DNA of 64,000 bases from Azonexus fungiphilus (lineage in GTDB: Bacteria; Pseudomonadota; Gammaproteobacteria; Burkholderiales; Rhodocyclaceae), in assembly GCF_003634965.1 (NCBI RefSeq), contig NZ_RBXP01000017.1, forward strand, positions 170,438 to 234,437, written 5' to 3'. Below are positions 60,538 to 64,000 of this stretch, one piece after another. The notes under the pieces were generated by a model that saw only the letters and a program-made list of their open reading frames with translations, had not been told where the DNA came from and did not search any database. Every line of letters starts with the position of its first letter. Position 1 is the stretch's first letter. Position numbers and translations under genes: made by a program.

Positions 60538-62094
60538 TCAGGCGTGAGCGTATTCATTGTCATAGCGGCCGGTACCCAGGCTGCCCGGACCCTGCTTGGC
60601 GAAGCGCACCATCAGGTACATCTCGACCACCAGCAGCAGCGTGTAGAAACCGACGAAGCCGGCGAGCGAGCCGTAGAGGCTGCCGACCGACAGCGTCGAC
60701 ACCGACATGTGGGTCGGCAGCACGCCGTAGATGGTCCACGGCTGGCGGCCGTATTCAGCGACGAACCAGCCGAGCTCGCAGGACAGCCAGGGCACCGGCA
60801 GCATCCACAGCGAGGCGCGCAGCAGCCACGGCTTGTTGGCGAAATTGCCCTTGACCGAGGACCACAGCGCGGCGCCGAACAGGGCCAGCATCAGGAAGCC
60901 GAAGCCGACCATCAGGCGGAAGGTCCAGAACAGCGGGGCAACGCGCGGGATGGTGTCGGCCACGGCCTTCTCGATCATTTCGGGCGTCGCGGTGCCGACA
61001 TCGACGACGTACTTCTTCAGCAACAGGCCGAAGCCGAGGTCGCCGACGTGCTGTTCGAACAAGGCCTTGGTCTCGGCGTCTGCCGGGTTCTTGCGCAGCT
61101 TTTCCAGGGCGCCGACGGCGATCTGGCCGGACAGGATGCGTTCGCGGTTCTTCTCGCGGATTTCCTTGATCCCGGGAATCTGCTGGTCGAGCGAGCGGGT
61201 GCCGATGATGCCCATGACCCAGGGAATCTCGATGGCGAAGTCGTTCTTCATTTCGGCTTCGTTGGGAATTGCGATCAGGTTGAAGCCGGCCGGTGCCGGT
61301 TCGGTCTCCCACATCGCTTCCATCGCGGCCAGCTTGGTCTGCTGCGCTTCACCGACGGTGTAGCCGGATTCGTCGCCGAGCACGATGACCGAGCAGATCG
61401 AGGCAAAGCCGAAGGCGGCGGCGATGCGGAAGCTCTTCTTGGCGAACTCGACGTCGCGCCCGCGCAGCAGGTAGAAGGCCGAGATCGAGAGGACGAACAT
61501 GGCGCCGGTGACATAGCCGGCCGAGACGGTATGGACGAACTTGGCCTGGGCGTCCGGGTTGAACAGCACGGCCCAGAAATCGACCATTTCCATGCGCATG
61601 GTCACGTAGCTGAACTCGGCGCCGACCGGGTTCTGCATCCAGCCGTTGGCGATCAGGATCCACAGCGCCGACAGGTTGGTGCCGACCGCCATGAGGATGG
61701 TCACCAGCAGATGCTGCTTGCGCGACAGGCGGTCCCAGCCGAAGAAGAACAGGCCGATGAAGGTCGATTCGAGGAAGAAGGCCATCAGGCCTTCGATCGC
61801 CAGCGGCGCGCCGAAGATGTCGCCGACGTAGTGCGAGTAGTAGGCCCAGTTGGTGCCGAACTGGAACTCCATGGTGATGCCGGTGGTCACGCCGAGCGCG
61901 AAATTGATGCCGAACAGCTTGCCCCAGAAGCGGGTCATGTCCTTGTAGATGGTCTTGCCGGTCATCACGTAGGCGGATTCCATGATCACCAGGATCCAGG
62001 TCATGCCGATGGTCAATGGCACGAACAGGAAGTGGTACATCGCGGTGATCGCGAACTGTAGCCGGGACAGGTCGACAAGCTCTTCACTGAGCAT
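60538..62094 (-). CDS. cydA: Cytochrome bd ubiquinol oxidase subunit I
   Basis: 518 residues. Heme b558/b595/d-bearing subunit that oxidises quinol and reduces oxygen to water with high affinity. Visible: His 21 in [12 protein letters not shown], the b558 ligand region [10 protein letters not shown], the quinol (Q) loop with [23 protein letters not shown] of the longer type, and [10 protein letters not shown] containing the other b558 ligand. Overlaps cydP by 11 bases. Confidence 0.97.
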   Translation of the reverse strand: MLSEELVDLSRLQFAITAMYHFLFVPLTIGMTWILVIMESAYVMTGKTIYKDMTRFWGKLFGINFALGVTTGITMEFQFGTNWAYYSHYVGDIFGAPLAIEGLMAFFLESTFIGLFFFGWDRLSRKQHLLVTILMAVGTNLSALWILIANGWMQNPVGAEFSYVTMRMEMVDFWAVLFNPDAQAKFVHTVSAGYVTGAMFVLSISAFYLLRGRDVEFAKKSFRIAAAFGFASICSVIVLGDESGYTVGEAQQTKLAAMEAMWETEPAPAGFNLIAIPNEAEMKNDFAIEIPWVMGIIGTRSLDQQIPGIKEIREKNRERILSGQIAVGALEKLRKNPADAETKALFEQHVGDLGFGLLLKKYVVDVGTATPEMIEKAVADTIPRVAPLFWTFRLMVGFGFLMLALFGAALWSSVKGNFANKPWLLRASLWMLPVPWLSCELGWFVAEYGRQPWTIYGVLPTHMSVSTLSVGSLYGSLAGFVGFYTLLLVVEMYLMVRFAKQGPGSLGTGRYDNEYAHA

Positions 62095-62260
62095 GGGTTT
62101 CTCCTTGCGGGGCGGTGGTGAAATGGCGGGCGGCCGTCGTCTCGTCGACGGCGACCCGGACGTCGCGGATGAACAGCCACCAGATCGCCGTCAGCAGGAT
62201 CAGCTTGGCGATGACGAGCAGGATCAGTTCGCGTCTGAGTCGGCGGTCGCGGCGGTCCAT
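62084..62260 (-). CDS. cydP: Small subunit CydP of cytochrome bd
   Basis: 58 residues; one membrane helix ([20 protein letters not shown]) with a basic N-terminus ([12 protein letters not shown]). Resembles the CydP small subunit found before cydA in Betaproteobacteria. Its TGA lies inside the cydA start region (11-base overlap), so cydA is translationally coupled. It is the first gene of the operon after the sigma-54 promoter. Confidence 0.85.
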   Translation of the reverse strand: MDRRDRRLRRELILLVIAKLILLTAIWWLFIRDVRVAVDETTAARHFTTAPQGETHAQ

Positions 62261-62295
62261 GGCGGGCTCCGGTGGTTGAATAACAGTCTTTGCTT

Positions 62296-62311
62296 ATCAA
62301 GAGCCGTGCCA
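62296..62311 (-). promoter_or_regulatory. Sigma-54 promoter (-24/-12) of the cyd operon
   Basis: On the minus strand TGGCACG, four bases, TTGAT, i.e. all seven bases of the -24 element and four of the five core bases of the -12 element at the correct spacing. Predicted start near 62285, about 25 bases before the cydP ATG. Confidence 0.85.
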
Positions 62312-62337
62312 GCCTGAGCGGGGCTGAAAAATCGTCG

Positions 62338-62350
62338 CAAGTCATTGATT
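62338..62350 (-). promoter_or_regulatory. IHF-type site between enhancer and sigma-54 promoter
   Basis: On the minus strand AATCAATGACTTG, which fits the full IHF consensus WATCAANNNNTTR. Centre about 60 bases upstream of the predicted start, the usual place for IHF bending at sigma-54 promoters. Confidence 0.7.
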
Positions 62351-62356
62351 TGAAAA

Positions 62357-62377
62357 CCTGCGGCGTTTCGCCGCAGG
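62357..62377. promoter_or_regulatory. Perfect inverted repeat in the cyd promoter region
   Basis: CCTGCGGCG, loop TTT, CGCCGCAGG. A 9-bp arm with a 3-base loop between the IHF-type site and the enhancer repeats. Could be an operator for a second regulator or the end of the divergent gene's leader. Confidence 0.5.
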
Positions 62378-62396
62378 GTGGTTGTCTGGGCTTTTT

Positions 62397-62435
62397 CTGC
62401 CATCTGTGGCAGAGTGTGGCAGTGATCAATGGCAG
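62397..62435 (+). promoter_or_regulatory. Enhancer repeats for the sigma-54 activator
   Basis: CTGCCA-TCTG-TGGCAG (62397-62412) is a perfect inverted repeat, followed by two further TGGCAG copies at 62417-62422 and 62430-62435. They are 85-125 bases from the -24 element, a normal enhancer distance, and directly upstream of the activator's own start, implying autoregulation. Confidence 0.7.
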
Positions 62436-62449
62436 TAATTGGCGGAGAA

Positions 62450-63748
62450 ATGGCAGACAACGACGGCAGCCCCCAGCTCAGCGAACTGGTTTCCTTCCTG
62501 CAGACCTTGCCCGAGCCGCACATCCTGTGCGACCGCGACTACCGGATCATTGCCGCCAACGAGGCTTACCGCGCCAACTGGCCGGATCGCCAGGAAGTCG
62601 TCGGACGCAAGTGCTACGAGGTCTCGCACCGCTACGCCGTGCCCTGCGACCAGGCCGGCGAGTTCTGCCCGTTGCAGCGCAGCCTGCGTTCCGGCCAGCG
62701 CGAGCGCGTGCTGCATCTGCATCACACGCCGCAGGGCGAGAGCTTCGAGAACATCGAGTTATCGCCGATCCGCGATGCCAGCGGCGAGATCGTCTATTAC
62801 ATCGAGAAGCTCGAACCGCTGCCCGGCGCCCGCAGCCAGGCGCACGCGCAGGGCTTGATCGGCCGCTCGCCGGCCTTCGTGCGCATGATGGAAATGGTCG
62901 CCCGCGTCGCGCCGTCCGACGCCGCCGTGCTCCTGCAGGGCGAATCGGGGACCGGCAAGGAACTGGTCGCCGGCGCCATCCACCGGATCAGCAAGCGCGC
63001 CGACCAGCCCTTCGTTGCGGTCGACTGCTCGGGGCTGCCGGAAACGCTGTTCGAGAGCGAACTGTTCGGCCACGAGCGCGGCGCCTTCACCGGCGCCACC
63101 GCGCGCAAGACCGGGCTGGTCGAGGCGGCGGCCGGCGGCACGCTGTTCCTCGACGAGGTCGGCGACATTCCGCTGTCGATCCAGGTCAAGCTGCTGCGCC
63201 TGCTCGAAACCGGCACCTACCGCCGGGTCGGCTCGCCGGAACTGCGCAAGGCCGAGATCCGCATCGTCTCGGCGACGCACCGGCCGCTGGCCGAGATGGT
63301 CGAGGCCGGCAGCTTCCGCCAGGATCTGTTCTACCGCCTGAACATCTTCCCGATCTTCCTGCCGCCGTTGCGCGAGCGCGGCGACGACGTGCTGCTGCTG
63401 GCCGAGGCGCTGCTCGCCCGCGTCGCCGGCGGACGCAAGCTGACGCTGTCGGCGGCGGCGCAGGCCTGGCTGGTCGGCTACGCCTATCCGGGCAATGTGC
63501 GCGAACTGCGCAACCTCCTCGAACGCGCCTGCCTGCTCTGCGACGGCGACGAAATCCAGCGCGAACACCTGCCGGCCGGCGAAAATGCCGCGTTTTCACG
63601 GTCGACCGTGAAATTCACCGAAAAACCGGCGCCCGACCTGCGTACCCTGGCGCGCAGCTTCGCCGGCAACCGCAAGGCGCTGGCCGCCGAACTTGGTCTT
63701 TCCGAGCGCACCCTCTACCGGCGCTTGAAGGCTGCCGGGCTTTCATAG
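62450..63748 (+). CDS. Sigma-54-dependent activator (PAS-AAA-Fis) controlling the cyd operon
   Basis: 432 residues. An N-terminal PAS-type domain (about 15-120) carries Cys 27, Cys 55, His 60, Cys 66 and Cys 73 in the pattern [20 protein letters not shown], suggesting a heme, metal or iron-sulfur sensing centre. The AAA+ domain has Walker A GESGTGKE (164-171), the sigma-54 loop GAFTGA (211-216) and Walker B LFLDE (232-236). A Fis-type helix-turn-helix ends the protein ([18 protein letters not shown]). The start at 62450 has GGCGGAG upstream; an alternative at 62429 exists. Divergent from the operon it likely controls. Confidence 0.93.
   Translation: MADNDGSPQLSELVSFLQTLPEPHILCDRDYRIIAANEAYRANWPDRQEVVGRKCYEVSHRYAVPCDQAGEFCPLQRSLRSGQRERVLHLHHTPQGESFENIELSPIRDASGEIVYYIEKLEPLPGARSQAHAQGLIGRSPAFVRMMEMVARVAPSDAAVLLQGESGTGKELVAGAIHRISKRADQPFVAVDCSGLPETLFESELFGHERGAFTGATARKTGLVEAAAGGTLFLDEVGDIPLSIQVKLLRLLETGTYRRVGSPELRKAEIRIVSATHRPLAEMVEAGSFRQDLFYRLNIFPIFLPPLRERGDDVLLLAEALLARVAGGRKLTLSAAAQAWLVGYAYPGNVRELRNLLERACLLCDGDEIQREHLPAGENAAFSRSTVKFTEKPAPDLRTLARSFAGNRKALAAELGLSERTLYRRLKAAGLS
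63594..63627 (+). repeat. Dispersed element inside the activator's linker
   Basis: TTTCACGGTCGACCGTGAAA (63594-63613) is a perfect 20-bp palindrome, followed by CACCGAAAAACCGG. It encodes the linker between AAA+ and DNA-binding domains ([10 protein letters not shown]). Confidence 0.7.
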
Positions 63749-63853
63749 CAATTACGTATTGATGGAATTTGCTTAATCAATTGGATCAATCGGTCCGGGC
63801 TTTCTAATATTCTCCCTGTCGTCACGACCCAACCCCTCAAGGAGAAAAGCAGA

Positions 63854-64000
63854 ATGTCCATCATCAATACCAAGCTCAAGCCCTTCACCACCCAGGCCTA
63901 CCACGACGGCAAGTTCGTCACCGTCTCGGATGCCGACCTCAAGGGCAAGTGGTCGGTGTTCTTCTTCTACCCGGCCGACTTCACCTTCGTCTGCCCGACC
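63854..64000 (+). CDS. ahpC: Peroxiredoxin AhpC, 3' truncated by window edge
   Basis: 49 residues visible of about 187. [11 protein letters not shown] and [19 protein letters not shown] with the peroxidatic Cys 47 identify the typical 2-Cys alkyl hydroperoxide reductase. A GGAG ribosome site precedes the ATG. The upstream region is AT-rich (ATTGAT, ATCAAT, TTGGATCAAT), compatible with an OxyR-regulated promoter but not provable here. Confidence 0.95.
   Translation, partial: MSIINTKLKPFTTQAYHDGKFVTVSDADLKGKWSVFFFYPADFTFVCPT

Overview
This is a high-GC chromosomal window that reads as a free-living, respiratory betaproteobacterium. The smc-zipA-ligA order, the dapC/dapD/dapE-prmB cluster, the CydP-type bd-oxidase subunit and a VC_2705-type acetate symporter system all fit. 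Rhodocyclales (Dechloromonas/Azonexus-like) is my best guess, by inference from gene content only. No rRNA, tRNA, CRISPR array, insertion sequence or prophage was seen. Both ends cut a gene: a PepD-type dipeptidase at the left and ahpC at the right.

Layout. 1-2.3 kb: dipeptidase and two related small proteins of unknown function. 2.3-8.4 kb (minus): a tightly packed operon dapC-dapD-pilU-dapE-prmB-speE-like, preceded by a PAS/HD-GYP phosphodiesterase. 9.8-11.7 kb: a third unknown protein and an LpxR-type lipid A deacylase. 11.7-18.9 kb: smc-zipA-ligA with overlapping stops and starts. 19-21 kb: a purine/methylthioinosine salvage group (hpt, methyltransferase, phosphorylase). 21-28.7 kb: zinc-ribbon membrane protein, chromate transporter, AsmA, thioesterase, radical SAM protein, and MFS transporter with divergent AraC regulator. 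28.7-29.7 kb: a small AT-richer patch with a lipoprotein. 29.7-38.9 kb: MsrB, SEC-C protein, KatG, SMUG-type glycosylase, DegQ-like protease, class I fumarase, YqhA-like protein. 39.1-53.1 kb: acetate-use locus, with acs followed by a symporter/histidine-kinase fusion, a receiver-only regulator, a sensor-exonuclease fusion, two DUF294 proteins, a catalytically degenerate exonuclease, and a two-component solute:sodium symporter. 53.1-54.8 kb: CZB protein, small protein, BASS-family transporter. 54.9-57.3 kb: AT-richer accessory patch of small unknown genes with a frameshifted RDD gene. 57.5-63.7 kb: an eight-gene cytochrome bd operon with a divergent sigma-54 activator. 63.85 kb to the end: ahpC.

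The two most interesting systems are at the right. First, the operon cydP-cydA-cydB-Rieske-cydX-ybgE-NifX-like-DUF has a complete sigma-54 promoter architecture (enhancer repeats, IHF-type site, -24/-12 box) facing a divergent bEBP with a Cys/His-rich PAS domain. Second, the acetate locus has an intact DEDDh exonuclease fused to a degenerate histidine-kinase-like sensor, plus a separate exonuclease-like protein that has lost its catalytic residues.

A third, window-wide signal is a dispersed bipartite DNA element: a GGTCGACC palindrome followed about 8-15 bases later by a CAAAAA tract. It occurs between genes (often beside terminators) and inside genes in different reading frames, so it appears to be kept as DNA rather than as protein.
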